This document shows positions 41,879 through 50,313 of a stretch of DNA of 64,000 nucleotides, piece after piece. The notes under the pieces were generated by a model, which was not told where the DNA came from, searched no databases, and saw only the letters and a program-made list of their open reading frames with translations. This DNA is from CAIMFV01 sp040757715. GTDB lineage: Bacteria > Pseudomonadota > Alphaproteobacteria > Caulobacterales > Caulobacteraceae. A program made the position numbers and the translations under genes. Position 1 is the first letter of the stretch. Each line of letters opens with the position of its first letter. Location: the NCBI GenBank assembly GCA_040757715.1, contig JBFLWS010000011.1:1-64000 (forward strand). The letters are read 5' to 3'.

Positions 41879-43251
41879 CCGCGCTCGCCACCCGCCTGGT
41901 CGATGAGCCCCTGTTCGTCGATGTCTTCGACCATGGAGCCCGGGTTCGCGATGGCGCCGAGCGGGCGGAGCTGGGCGACGCCATTCAGCTGTCGACAGAA
42001 GGGCTGGAAACCTACTTTTTCTCCAACTGGCGGCCCGCGCTTTTCGATCTGCTGGTCGTGGCCGCCGCAGCGGAATATTGCGACGCTGCCAAGGCGCGCT
42101 CGACCGTGTCGTGGGCCCGAACCTTCGACGTCCGCGTCGCTGTGCATGACGTGACGCTGTGGTCGGCGCCTGCCGTCAAGGCGGCATTGGAAGACGCGCT
42201 GACCTTCCTGACTGGAGATAGCTGGACCTTCAGCTTCGTCGCCCGTCGGCACAGCGCTGAGGGTATCCGTCAGGCAAGCCTTGAGCTGCCGCCGGGGGCC
42301 AAAGCCATCATGCCCTATAGTGACGGCCTGGATTCCCGGGCCGTCCACGCCATCGCCGCCCAGGAGACCGGCGGCGGAGGCTTGGTGCGCGTGCGTCTGG
42401 GCTCTGTGGGCGTGGATGAGCCGCGGCGCGAGCGGCGCCGTGGCGCGTTCACCCTGGTTCCCTACAAGGTCAAGGTTCCGCAACGCAAAGAATCGTCCGC
42501 TCGGTCCCGCGGCTTCAAGTTCGCCGTCGTCACCGGCGTGGCCGCCCAAATCGCCAACGTGCAGAGGATCGTGGTCACCGAGAGCGGGCAGGGCGCGTTC
42601 GGACCGATGATGGCCGTCAGCGGTCAGATCTACCCCGACTATCGCGTCCACCCCTTGTTCACCGCCCGCGTCGAGCGCCTGTTCGAGGCCCTGGTTGGAT
42701 CGACCGCGCGCTACGAATATCCGCGCCTGTGGTCCACCAAGGGCGAGACCCTGGCCGAGGCGGCGGCTCTGCCCAGCCCGCCGTCCTGGTTGGACACACG
42801 CTCCTGCTGGCAGCAGTCGCGGCACTCTTCCGTCGATGGCCGGCGTCGCCAGTGCGGCATCTGCGCGGCGTGCATGCTGCGGCGCATGAGCATGTTCACC
42901 GCCGGACTGCCGGAGGCGGCCGACGCTTACATCTGGGAGAATCTGTCGGCGTCGACCTTCGAGGACGGCGTGGCGGCCGGCTTCACCGGCATCACCGGCG
43001 CCCTGCGCGAGCACGCCATCGCTGGGGTGCTGCACATGGATCATCTGGCCGACCTCGCCGCCGCGCCAAGCGCTGCCCGCGCCGTGCGGCGCATCGCCCG
43101 CGAGACCGCCGAGGTCCTTCATGAGGATTCTGCCGAGATCGAGGGACGGCTGCGCTCACTGCTGGCCCGTCACGCCGACGAGTGGCGGCGGTTTCTGGCT
43201 TCCTTGGCGCCCGAATCCTTCGTGCGGGGCCTCTCGGCCATCCAGGCATGA
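41875..43251 (+). CDS. QueC-like PP-loop enzyme
   Basis: The 458-residue protein has an ATP-pyrophosphatase P-loop of QueC type (IMPYSDGLDSRAVHAIAA, about 145-160; SDGLDS in place of SGGxDS) and a QueC-like zinc site near residue 311-334 (C-x15-C-x2-C-x2-C, in GRRRQCGICAACMLRR). QueC makes 7-cyano-7-deazaguanine, but this protein is about twice as long and no queuosine genes are nearby. QueC-like proteins occur in anti-phage systems (QatC of Qat, Cap9 of type IV CBASS). It is joined to its neighbours by GTGA and ATGA overlaps. Substrate unknown. Confidence 0.8.
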   Translation: MTALATRLVDEPLFVDVFDHGARVRDGAERAELGDAIQLSTEGLETYFFSNWRPALFDLLVVAAAAEYCDAAKARSTVSWARTFDVRVAVHDVTLWSAPAVKAALEDALTFLTGDSWTFSFVARRHSAEGIRQASLELPPGAKAIMPYSDGLDSRAVHAIAAQETGGGGLVRVRLGSVGVDEPRRERRRGAFTLVPYKVKVPQRKESSARSRGFKFAVVTGVAAQIANVQRIVVTESGQGAFGPMMAVSGQIYPDYRVHPLFTARVERLFEALVGSTARYEYPRLWSTKGETLAEAAALPSPPSWLDTRSCWQQSRHSSVDGRRRQCGICAACMLRRMSMFTAGLPEAADAYIWENLSASTFEDGVAAGFTGITGALREHAIAGVLHMDHLADLAAAPSAARAVRRIARETAEVLHEDSAEIEGRLRSLLARHADEWRRFLASLAPESFVRGLSAIQA

Positions 43252-44417
43252 CTGAAGCCCTTTCCCCTCAGGAGGTCGGCGAACGGCTGCGCCTCGTCCG
43301 GGAGGCGGCGAAGGTCACCCAGGCCGCCGCCGCTGCAGCCCTGGACGTCGCGCGCACAACCGTGGTCGCCATCGAACAGGGGCAACGGCGGGCCAAGCTT
43401 GATGAGCTCCAGCGCCTCGCGTCGCTCTATGGGACCTCGCTGAACGCCCTTCTGCGCCGCGAAGCGGTCCAGGTCGACCTTAAGCCCCGGTTCCGCCGGA
43501 TGGGTGATCAGGGCGATGGCGTCGAGGACGCCGTCGCCCTCTTGACCACTTTGGTGCAGGCTGAGCTCGAGCTTGAAGACCTGCTCGGGGTGCGCCGGTC
43601 ACGCAACGATCCGCCCGAGCGCCCTCTGCTGCCGGGCGACGTCGTCCTCCAGGCCGAGCATGACGCGGCCGAACTGCGCCAGTTGCTCGGGATCGGCCAG
43701 GCGCCGGTTCACGACATCGTCTCCTTGCTGGAGCTCCAACTCGGTGTGCGGGTGTTCGTGCGCCGGCTGCCGGCTAAGGTCTCGGGCCTCTACGCCTATG
43801 ACGAGGCGGCGGGGCCTTGCATCCTTTTGAACGCCGCCCACCCGCGCGAACGCCGCGCCCAGACCGGTGCCCACGAACTCGGTCACTTGGTGTCGACCCG
43901 ACGTGCCCCGGACGCGCTCTATGATGGGTCTCCGGAAGCCAGCCGCGAGGAGCGCTACGCCAACGCCTTCGCGCGAGCCTTCCTGACCCCGGCGCGCGCG
44001 GTCATGGCCATGTTCCGCGACGTCACCGCCGGCGCCTCCCAGCTGACCCGCCGCCACGTCATCGTCCTCGCCCACGCCTTCGGCGTGGCGCGAGAAGCCA
44101 TGGTTCGCCGCCTGGAAGAACTGGGCCTGACCAAGGTCGGCACCTGGGACTGGTTCGAACACAACGGCGGGATCACCAACGATCAGGCGCGCCAGGTCCT
44201 CGGCGAGGCGTGGGGCATCGATGCGCGAAAGGCGGACGCGGCCCGACCAGTGTCGCTGCGCCTAGGGATGCTGGCCCGCGAAGCCTGGTCGAAGAGCCTC
44301 CTCAGCGAAGGCCAGTTGGCTGGACTGTTGCAGCTGGACCGCGTTGAGGTCCGCGAGCTGATCGATGCTTTCGAGGACGAGGAGGTCGACGCCTCGCCCT
44401 CCCGTCCGATGATCTGA
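43248..44417 (+). CDS. XRE regulator fused to ImmA/IrrE metallopeptidase
   Basis: The 389-residue product has an N-terminal XRE helix-turn-helix (VGERLRLVREAAKVTQAAAA; LDVARTTVVAIEQGQR), a middle domain, and an ImmA/IrrE zinc peptidase with the HELGH motif (TGAHELGHLVSTRR, about 206-219) and a downstream Glu helix (EERYANAFARAFLTPARAV). Such proteins are switches: the peptidase or its ligand relieves repression. Its start overlaps the QueC-like stop (ATGA). It probably controls the operon through the TGACA-N-TGTCA operators and may be the antitoxin of the PIN protein. Confidence 0.88.
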   Translation: MTEALSPQEVGERLRLVREAAKVTQAAAAAALDVARTTVVAIEQGQRRAKLDELQRLASLYGTSLNALLRREAVQVDLKPRFRRMGDQGDGVEDAVALLTTLVQAELELEDLLGVRRSRNDPPERPLLPGDVVLQAEHDAAELRQLLGIGQAPVHDIVSLLELQLGVRVFVRRLPAKVSGLYAYDEAAGPCILLNAAHPRERRAQTGAHELGHLVSTRRAPDALYDGSPEASREERYANAFARAFLTPARAVMAMFRDVTAGASQLTRRHVIVLAHAFGVAREAMVRRLEELGLTKVGTWDWFEHNGGITNDQARQVLGEAWGIDARKADAARPVSLRLGMLAREAWSKSLLSEGQLAGLLQLDRVEVRELIDAFEDEEVDASPSRPMI

Positions 44418-44424
44418 GGCGTCG

Positions 44425-45012
44425 ATGGCCGTCGCCGATGCGAGCGTCTGGATCAATCTGGCGGCGACAGGCTGCGCCGACAGGATTCTTGGTCTTTATG
44501 GCGCCACCCTCGAAATAACCCAGACCGCGCTGGCGGAGCTGGAGCGGGGCCGCCCGAAAGGTCGGCAAGCCGCCGATGAGGTCGCAGCCCTCCTCCACCT
44601 TGGCCTGATGCAGGTCGTCGACCTCGACCCGCAGGACGAGGACGTGTTCTTGAGCTTGGTCGCGGGCGACGCCGCCCAGACCCTGGATGACGGCGAGGCA
44701 GCGACCCTCGTCTATGCCCAACGGATGGGGACGACGGCCTTCATCGACGAGCGCAAGGCGACATCGCTCGCAGCGGTGCGTTTCCCGGGCCTCTTGGTCG
44801 CCTCGACGGTGGACCTGCTGTTCACTCCGGCCGTGCGCGGCGGCCTCGGCGAGTCTGGCCTGGGCGATGCACTCTACGGCGCGCTTGCGGACGCCAAGAT
44901 GCGCGTCGCCGCGCACCACGCTACCGAGGTTATCGCGTGCATCGGCCGTGACCGAGCTGAAGGCTGTACTAGCCTTCCGGCCAGCGTGCGGCGGGCTCTG
45001 AAGGCGTTTTGA
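44425..45012 (+). CDS. PIN-domain protein (DUF3368-like ribonuclease)
   Basis: The 195-residue product starts with the first PIN acidic motif (VADASVWINLAATG), has QTALAELERG, then LDDGEAATLVYAQRMG and TAFIDERKATSLAA, the second and third acidic motifs as in DUF3368-type PIN domains. All acidic residues seem present, so RNase activity is likely. It starts 7 bp after the XRE-ImmA gene. XRE-ImmA plus PIN pairs are known toxin-antitoxin-like units; the coupling to a QueC-like enzyme is unusual. Its stop is only 1 bp from the convergent imuB stop. Confidence 0.8.
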   Translation: MAVADASVWINLAATGCADRILGLYGATLEITQTALAELERGRPKGRQAADEVAALLHLGLMQVVDLDPQDEDVFLSLVAGDAAQTLDDGEAATLVYAQRMGTTAFIDERKATSLAAVRFPGLLVASTVDLLFTPAVRGGLGESGLGDALYGALADAKMRVAAHHATEVIACIGRDRAEGCTSLPASVRRALKAF

Positions 45013-45013
45013 G

Positions 45014-46537
45014 TTATCCGAACAGCCCGTGCAGGAACCATGTGAGGTCGCCGGTCGACGGCTGCTCGCCGTCGCCCCGGCGGAACACCCAGAACCGTTC
45101 CCCCGCCTCGTCTTCCAGCTGGAAATAATCACGAACAGCGTCGACCTCGCCGTCGCGCCGCCACCATTCGCCGAAGATCCGCTCGGGTCCGTCCGCGCGC
45201 TTCACGCGCCGGCGCACGCCCCGCCAGGTGAAGGCGGTGGGCGGCTGGTCGGGCAGCAGCGCCAGGGTCTCGATCCGCTCAGGACGCGGCAAAAGCCGGG
45301 CCGGCCGGGGCCAGTGCTCGGGCCAGGTCTCCCCCGAAGGCGCCGCAGTGGGCGCCAGCCGCCGGACCGACCGCTCGGGGACGTCGCTCTGGGCCGGCGC
45401 GGCGCGATAGAGCCGCCCGGCGCCCAGGCGATTGGCTAGGGTGTCCACCAGGTCGGCGACATCCGGGGTCGCCGGCTCGGCCAGGTCCGTGGTGGCCGGC
45501 TTCCAGGCCAGAGGCTCCGCCGACGAGGCGGCTAGCACCATAGCCTCGACCCCGAAGCCCGGGTCGACGGTCTCCAGCTTGTCGCAGAGCAGGCGGGTCA
45601 GGCGCTTGATGTCGCGCACCGGCTTGGCCAGTCCAACCCGAACCACCTCGAGGCGGTTGTCGACGCGTTGGAAGCGCAGGTCGACGATCCGGGCTCCCAG
45701 GCCCTTGACCTCCAGGGCGGCGCACAGCGCCTCCACCAGCTTCAAGGTGTAGCGCGCCAGGGTCTCGGGCGCGCCGATCGGCTCGGCGAACATCCGCCGG
45801 ACCTGGATCAGCTCGGGGGCCTCGACCGGCTCGATCGGCTCGGCGGTGCGGCCATAGGCTTGGTCCAGCCGACGGGTCAGCTCGGGCCCGAAACGCAGCG
45901 CCAGGGGCGCACGGGGCTTGGCCTCGATCTCGCCGACGGTGTCGATGCCCATCTTCCCGAGCGCATCGGACATGCCATCCGGTAGGCGGAGGGACCAGGT
46001 GGGCAGGTGGGCGATGGCGCGGCCGCTCTGGTCGGAGGGCACGATCGTCGCCGGCGCGTGGATGAACCGCGCCAGGGCGTGCGCCGCGCCCCAGGTCCCG
46101 GCCATGGCCGCGCGGGCGGCGTAGCCGGCGCTGGCCAGGCGGGCCACCATGTCGGCCAGGAGGACGTCTTCGCCGCCGAACAGATGGGCCACGCCGGTGG
46201 CGTCCAGCACGAGGCCAGCGGGCGGGTCGGCGGCGACGATCGGCGCATAGTGCTTCAGCGCCCAGAGCGCGAGGCGGTCCAGGGCCTCGGCGTCGCCGAT
46301 CGGATCGGCGTCATGGACCCTCAATTCCGCGCAGAGGGCGCGGGCCTGGGTGGCGGCCATGCCGGGATAGATTCGCAGCGCTTGCGCCGTGGCGTCGGCC
46401 GCCAGCACCATACGTTTGCGGCCTAAGCGGCCGACCATCACGACCGGGACGTCAGCCGGCGGCGCGTCTTTGCCAAGGCTGCGCCGCAGGCGATCGGTCG
46501 GCCAGGTCGGCAGGTAGAGCGAGACGACCCGTCTCAT
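45014..46537 (-). CDS. imuB: ImuB, inactive Y-family polymerase of the mutasome
   Basis: The 507-residue product resembles Y-family polymerases (RRVVSLYLPTWPTDRLRR; AYGRTAEPIEPVEAPE) but lacks the catalytic acidic residues: the D-x-D and DEAYLD positions are replaced (SLYLPTW; LVLDATGVAHLF). This is typical of ImuB, a hub that links DnaE2 to the beta clamp. ATG 46537 is chosen (MRRVVSLY...). It overlaps imuA by 86 bp. Its usual downstream partner dnaE2 is displaced 3.8 kb by the QueC-like operon. Confidence 0.93.
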   Translation of the reverse strand: MRRVVSLYLPTWPTDRLRRSLGKDAPPADVPVVMVGRLGRKRMVLAADATAQALRIYPGMAATQARALCAELRVHDADPIGDAEALDRLALWALKHYAPIVAADPPAGLVLDATGVAHLFGGEDVLLADMVARLASAGYAARAAMAGTWGAAHALARFIHAPATIVPSDQSGRAIAHLPTWSLRLPDGMSDALGKMGIDTVGEIEAKPRAPLALRFGPELTRRLDQAYGRTAEPIEPVEAPELIQVRRMFAEPIGAPETLARYTLKLVEALCAALEVKGLGARIVDLRFQRVDNRLEVVRVGLAKPVRDIKRLTRLLCDKLETVDPGFGVEAMVLAASSAEPLAWKPATTDLAEPATPDVADLVDTLANRLGAGRLYRAAPAQSDVPERSVRRLAPTAAPSGETWPEHWPRPARLLPRPERIETLALLPDQPPTAFTWRGVRRRVKRADGPERIFGEWWRRDGEVDAVRDYFQLEDEAGERFWVFRRGDGEQPSTGDLTWFLHGLFG

Positions 46538-47222
46538 CGCAAGCTTCCAATTCAAAATCCGCGCATTCGCCCGCCTTGCAGCGGATGAGTTCGATGAACC
46601 ATCGGGGCCGGCCGACGCCGGCGGCCGGGAGGGGTGAGGAGGGCAGGGCGGTAATCCGCCAGCGGGTGGTCGCCGCCGTCGGCTGGCCGAAGTCGGCCGC
46701 CTCGGCCTGGCGTCGCCATCGGCGGACCGCGATCCCCATCGTGCCCGAGCCCTCGGCAGCGAGCTGAAGGCGCCGCGAGGCAGTCATGGAGAGGCGCGCA
46801 ACCTCGCCCACCACAGCCCCCAATCCGCCGTGGCGCAGCCCCTCTTCGAAACAAGCCAGGACGGTCTTCTCGTCGCCGGCCTCGACATAGATGACCCGGT
46901 CGGATGACAGGCCCGCCTGGGCCAAGGATGGGGCGAACAGGTCCTTGCGGGTGACGCACCAGAGGACCTGGCCGCGGGTCCGCGCCGCGACCCCGGCGGC
47001 GAACAGAGCCGAGGCGGTCCCGTCGATGGCGCCGTTTCCGCCGCCCGCCACCTCGTGGAGCGCGCCCAACGCCAGGCCGCCGTTGGGAAGGTGGTGGTCG
47101 AGGACCTCCAGGCCGAACGGCAGAAACCCCTTAGGCGCACGGCCGCCCGCCTCGATCTTGGCGATCGCGGCGCGCAGAGCATCGAAGGCGCGAGGGGGCT
47201 GCGCGATGAGAATGGACTCCAA
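46452..47222 (-). CDS. imuA: ImuA, SOS mutagenesis protein
   Basis: The 256-residue product is RecA-like in pattern: FDALRAAIAKIEAGGRAP, FLPFGLEVLDHHLPNGGLAL, GALHEVAGGGNGAIDG, VLWCVTRKDLFAPSLAQAGL, RVIYVEAGDEKTVLACFEEG. It is the ImuA component of the imuA-imuB-dnaE2 cassette. The start is TTG; an ATG 19 bp upstream is in another frame. The end overlaps imuB. A LexA box lies 20 bp upstream of the start. Confidence 0.9.
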   Translation of the reverse strand: MESILIAQPPRAFDALRAAIAKIEAGGRAPKGFLPFGLEVLDHHLPNGGLALGALHEVAGGGNGAIDGTASALFAAGVAARTRGQVLWCVTRKDLFAPSLAQAGLSSDRVIYVEAGDEKTVLACFEEGLRHGGLGAVVGEVARLSMTASRRLQLAAEGSGTMGIAVRRWRRQAEAADFGQPTAATTRWRITALPSSPLPAAGVGRPRWFIELIRCKAGECADFELEACDETGRLALPADLADRSPAAQPWQRRAAG

Positions 47223-47242
47223 AACAGGATAGCGGTAGTCAT

Positions 47243-47257
47243 GTTCCCTATTCGTTC
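47243..47257 (-). promoter_or_regulatory. LexA/SOS box of imuA (shared with orf47289)
   Basis: GTTC-CCTATTC-GTTC matches the GTTC-N7-GTTC LexA site. It lies in the gap between imuA (minus) and orf47289 (plus), so it may control both. Confidence 0.85.
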
Positions 47258-47288
47258 CGCCTGAGATCGGAAAGAGTCAAGCTCTAGG

Positions 47289-47684
47289 ATGGGATCAGCT
47301 GTGCAGAAGCCAGACGCCGCCATCACCGAAACCTTGCCGCCCGGCTTGCCGACGACGCTGAAACGGCCGGAGGAAAAGGCTATCCGCAGCTTCAAGCCGT
47401 GGATGATCGGCAGCGACACGATCGCCACGCTGCTCGACAACGGCTGGTCGCTTGGGATCTGCTGCCGTCATTGCCCGCGCACCCTCGAGATGAAGGTGGA
47501 AGAGATCGAGGCGCGCTTCGGCGCCTATCGCGGCCTTCGACTGGTCGACCTCTTGCCGAAACTCACCTGCGGCGAGCCCAAGGGCTGCGGCTCGACCGAC
47601 ATGGTGCTGTTTCCCTGGAAGGAAAAGCCGAGCCTCGCAAAGCCGAAGGCGGAGAAGGTCCTGCCGCCCGAGCTTCCGTTCTGA
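47289..47684 (+). CDS. Unknown Cys-rich 131-residue protein
   Basis: The product has IGSDTIATLLDNGWSLGICC, RHCPRTLEMKVEEIEARFG, and LVDLLPKLTCGEPKGCGSTD, with cysteines placed as CCRHC ... C-x5-C, a possible zinc ribbon. It recalls small proteins found in many Caulobacterales and Rhizobiales genomes, but I know no function. It is divergent from imuA across a LexA box, so it could be damage-inducible. It ends 4 bp before the convergent yedK-like gene. Confidence 0.6.
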   Translation: MGSAVQKPDAAITETLPPGLPTTLKRPEEKAIRSFKPWMIGSDTIATLLDNGWSLGICCRHCPRTLEMKVEEIEARFGAYRGLRLVDLLPKLTCGEPKGCGSTDMVLFPWKEKPSLAKPKAEKVLPPELPF

Positions 47685-47688
47685 CCCA

Positions 47689-48423
47689 CTAGGCGGGGAC
47701 GGCCGGATCGGCGCGGGCGTCGGTGGCCACCAACTTGAGGACGCCGTCTTCGAGCGGCCGCTGCAGGTGCTTCACCTCCGGCCAGGGTGCGTCGCTCAGC
47801 CAAAGGTCCCACTCCGCCGGTGACGTCAGGATCACCGGCTGGGCTTTGTCGTGGAAGGTCAGGACCGGCTGGCGGGCGTCCGTGGTCATGAAGCCGTAGG
47901 CCTCGACCTCTTCCCACCCCGTCTTGACCTTGCGAACGCAGGCGTGCGGCGTCCACACGCCAGCGAAGAACGCGAGGGGCCGGCTTTCATTGAGCGCGAA
48001 CCATTGGAATTTGCGCGACCCGCCCACCTGGTCGGGCTCGCTGAACGACGTCATCGGCACCAGGCAGCGGTTCTTCGGGCCCATCCATTGCTGCCAGTGG
48101 GCGATCTCGGTCTTGCGGACATTGGTGATGCCTGCGTCCGGCTCCACGCGAAGCAGCTCCTCCCAATCGTACTCCTTGCCCTTGGCGCGAAGCTTTTCCG
48201 CCCGCTCTTTGGCGGCCTTCTGGGTCACCCAGGCCGGGGAGGGCAAGCCCCAGCGCATGTCCCGCATCTCGCGATGGCCATCCTCTCCGATCAGCACCAC
48301 GGGCGCCGGATAGTCCGGGTAGATGCCGGGGGAGGGCGGCTGATTGTTGTTGCGGTCGCGCATCGCGCCCGCGGCCGTGGCGACCTCGGCGCGGGCCCGC
48401 ATCATTGCGTAGAGATTGCACAT
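47689..48423 (-). CDS. yedK: SOS-associated SRAP peptidase/crosslinker (YedK family)
   Basis: The 244-residue product is a YedK/HMCES protein: Cys2 at the N-terminus (MCNLYAMM), the TNVRKTE motif, MTSFSEPDQ at the catalytic Glu position and LTFHDKAQPVILT with the conserved His. These proteins form a covalent link to abasic sites in single-stranded DNA and shield them. It fits the damage-response genes around it. No LexA box was seen in its short upstream gap. Confidence 0.93.
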   Translation of the reverse strand: MCNLYAMMRARAEVATAAGAMRDRNNNQPPSPGIYPDYPAPVVLIGEDGHREMRDMRWGLPSPAWVTQKAAKERAEKLRAKGKEYDWEELLRVEPDAGITNVRKTEIAHWQQWMGPKNRCLVPMTSFSEPDQVGGSRKFQWFALNESRPLAFFAGVWTPHACVRKVKTGWEEVEAYGFMTTDARQPVLTFHDKAQPVILTSPAEWDLWLSDAPWPEVKHLQRPLEDGVLKLVATDARADPAVPA

Positions 48424-48496
48424 GCGCTTCAGGACCTCCCACCTATCTCTATAAGACGTTCGCCGCGGGCCGGTGTCGACATCCGAGAAGAACAGA

Positions 48497-49591
48497 ATGG
48501 CCCAGCACTATTACATCGACGAAAGCGGCAACGCGGGCGACCTTGCCCGGACCGACCCTGGCCTGACCTTTGGCGACCAACCGATCTTCAGCCTCGCGGC
48601 CGTTGGAATTGACGATGACCCGTTGCTCGCCGCCGACGTCGCCCAACTCAAAATCCAGCACAGGGTTGCGCTGTCGGAGCTGAAAGCGAGCCGGCTTCAC
48701 AGTCGCCCGGCCTTCATCGAAGACTTGGTGGACCTCCTCAGCGCCTACCGCGCGCCCGTCCTTGTCGAGGTGGTGGAAAAGAGGTTCATGGTCGCCATTC
48801 ACATCGTCAACCACCAGCTTCTCACCGGTGGACACCACGTCGGAGATCCCACGGGCGAGGCGCTGGGTCGGGCCCTGGCGGAGTACCTGGGTCAAGCGGC
48901 GCCCGACGCTGTCCTGGGCGGGTTCATAGACGCCTGCGCCGCGCCGTCCTCCGCCTCGGTCATCCGTTCGCTGACCACGCTGCGCGACTGGGTCCGGGGG
49001 TTCAGGCCAGAATTTGAGCTTTCGGACATCGCCGGCAAGCTGGCGGGGCTGGCGCTAGACGAGCTTGAGCCCGATGCGGGGCCCGACCATCCGTTCAGCT
49101 ATCGGCGCTTTCTGCCCTCGCCCGATGCCGGACCCAGCGGCAAGTTGATGTGGATGCTGCCGGCGCTCTCCTCCTTCACCAACCTCTATGCCCGACTAAA
49201 CCAACTGCATGGGCGTCAGCTCTCCCAGGTGACCCTGATCCACGATGAGCAACGCTATGTCGAAGGCGCGGTCAGGGACGGAAAGCTGTCCATGGAGACG
49301 CTGCGCGACCAGATGGCGAAGATCACAGCCCAGTTCGCCGACTATCAAATCACCGAAGCGGCGAGCTTGAGGTTTGCCTCGTCAACCGGGGCCGTCGGCC
49401 TGCAGGTGGCCGATGTCATCGCCGGATCCATCGCCCGCCATATGAACGGTGTCCTGGCCGACCCCCACGCCCCGCGCCCCCTTCAAGCCGTTGTGGACAA
49501 GATTCTGGGCTTCGAGGACGGGCGCGGCCAAGGGGTCAACTTCGTGGCGACGGACCGCCTTTTGGCGACGGCCGGGATTCACACCTTCTAG
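48497..49591 (+). CDS. DUF3800 protein (RNase H-like fold)
   Basis: The 364-residue product starts with the DUF3800 hallmark YYIDESGNAGDL and has VALSELKASRL, VTLIHDEQRYVEG and VGLQVADVIAGSIARHM, giving the conserved Asp/Glu set of this RNase H-like family. DUF3800 genes are frequent in defence islands and near retrons, but the activity is not known. ATG 48497 is chosen after an AGAAG-type RBS. It is divergent from yedK. Confidence 0.85.
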   Translation: MAQHYYIDESGNAGDLARTDPGLTFGDQPIFSLAAVGIDDDPLLAADVAQLKIQHRVALSELKASRLHSRPAFIEDLVDLLSAYRAPVLVEVVEKRFMVAIHIVNHQLLTGGHHVGDPTGEALGRALAEYLGQAAPDAVLGGFIDACAAPSSASVIRSLTTLRDWVRGFRPEFELSDIAGKLAGLALDELEPDAGPDHPFSYRRFLPSPDAGPSGKLMWMLPALSSFTNLYARLNQLHGRQLSQVTLIHDEQRYVEGAVRDGKLSMETLRDQMAKITAQFADYQITEAASLRFASSTGAVGLQVADVIAGSIARHMNGVLADPHAPRPLQAVVDKILGFEDGRGQGVNFVATDRLLATAGIHTF

Positions 49592-49631
49592 CCGGCACCC
49601 AGCTGGACCTGCAGCCTCGGTCGCGCGGCGC

Positions 49632-50183
49632 CTAGCCGGCGCGCATCACGCGCGCCATGTGGTGGCGGAAGGGGGCCTGCGCCGCCTTGGCCGCGGCCGC
49701 CTTCAGGTCGAAGCCATAGCCGATCTGCGCCTTCAGGCCTGACGTCACGGCGTTGATGTAGACCCATTTGCCGCGTTCCAGGACCGGCTTCTCGGGGTTG
49801 CGCGTAGCCGAGATCAGCATCTCGCGCGGATTTTCCGAGCTTTTGAACACATAGACCATGGCCTGGTCGCGGCGGCGGTAGCGGCTCGCCTTGTAGAACG
49901 GCACCGAGTTCAGGCGGACGTCGGAGGTCACATGCTCGAAGCCGTTGCTTTCCATGATCTGGCGCACCATGCGGCCGATCATCTGCTTGATCCGGTCCGC
50001 CAGGATCGCTTCGCCGAAGGTCGCAAGGAGCTGCTCCTCCACGCCCTGGAGGGCGGGCTGGCCGAGGTCGGTGGCCGTCTCCATGCGGCCGAAGATGTCC
50101 GCCCGGTTGAGGAAGACCCAGAGCTTCTGGCCGAGCTCGGTGGCGGATTCGTTTTGAAACTGCGCGGGGTCGAAAGGCTTCAT
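49632..50183 (-). CDS. Unknown 183-residue protein
   Basis: The product reads FGRMETATDLGQPALQGVEE, EAILADRIKQMIGRMVRQIM, VFKSSENPREMLISATRNP, WVYINAVTSGLKAQIGYGF. It looks like a conserved globular alpha/beta protein but belongs to no family I recognise. It has a good minus-strand promoter with three CGCCCGGT repeats (50214-50267), so it seems regulated. It is divergent from dinB. Confidence 0.6.
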   Translation of the reverse strand: MKPFDPAQFQNESATELGQKLWVFLNRADIFGRMETATDLGQPALQGVEEQLLATFGEAILADRIKQMIGRMVRQIMESNGFEHVTSDVRLNSVPFYKASRYRRRDQAMVYVFKSSENPREMLISATRNPEKPVLERGKWVYINAVTSGLKAQIGYGFDLKAAAAKAAQAPFRHHMARVMRAG

Positions 50184-50213
50184 GGCCGAATCTCCAGGGG
50201 CGGGGGGCGGAAT

Positions 50214-50267
50214 CGCCCGGTCTCTCCCAATATAGAGGGTGAAAACGCCCGGTCAAGATCGCCCGGT
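50214..50267 (-). promoter_or_regulatory. Promoter with three CGCCCGGT direct repeats
   Basis: On the minus strand, TTGACC (50251-50256) and TATATT (50229-50234) are 16 bp apart, a near-consensus sigma70 promoter for orf49632. CGCCCGGT occurs at 50214, 50246 and 50260 on the plus strand, one copy overlapping the -35, suggesting a repressor operator. Confidence 0.6.
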
Positions 50268-50313
50268 AGACTTTCAAGGCGCCCGCGCCGGCTTGGGCGT
50301 GGTCCGCGGGCAG

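Noticed and set aside
41704..43122. 472-residue minus-strand ORF opposite the QueC-like gene
   Set aside because: No protein-like motifs; the plus-strand gene has P-loop and zinc site and is coupled to its neighbours.
41312..45012. Assignment of the QueC-like operon to Qat or type IV CBASS
   Set aside because: No KAP-type ATPase, TatD-like nuclease or CD-NTase is present; only the QueC-like component is shared.
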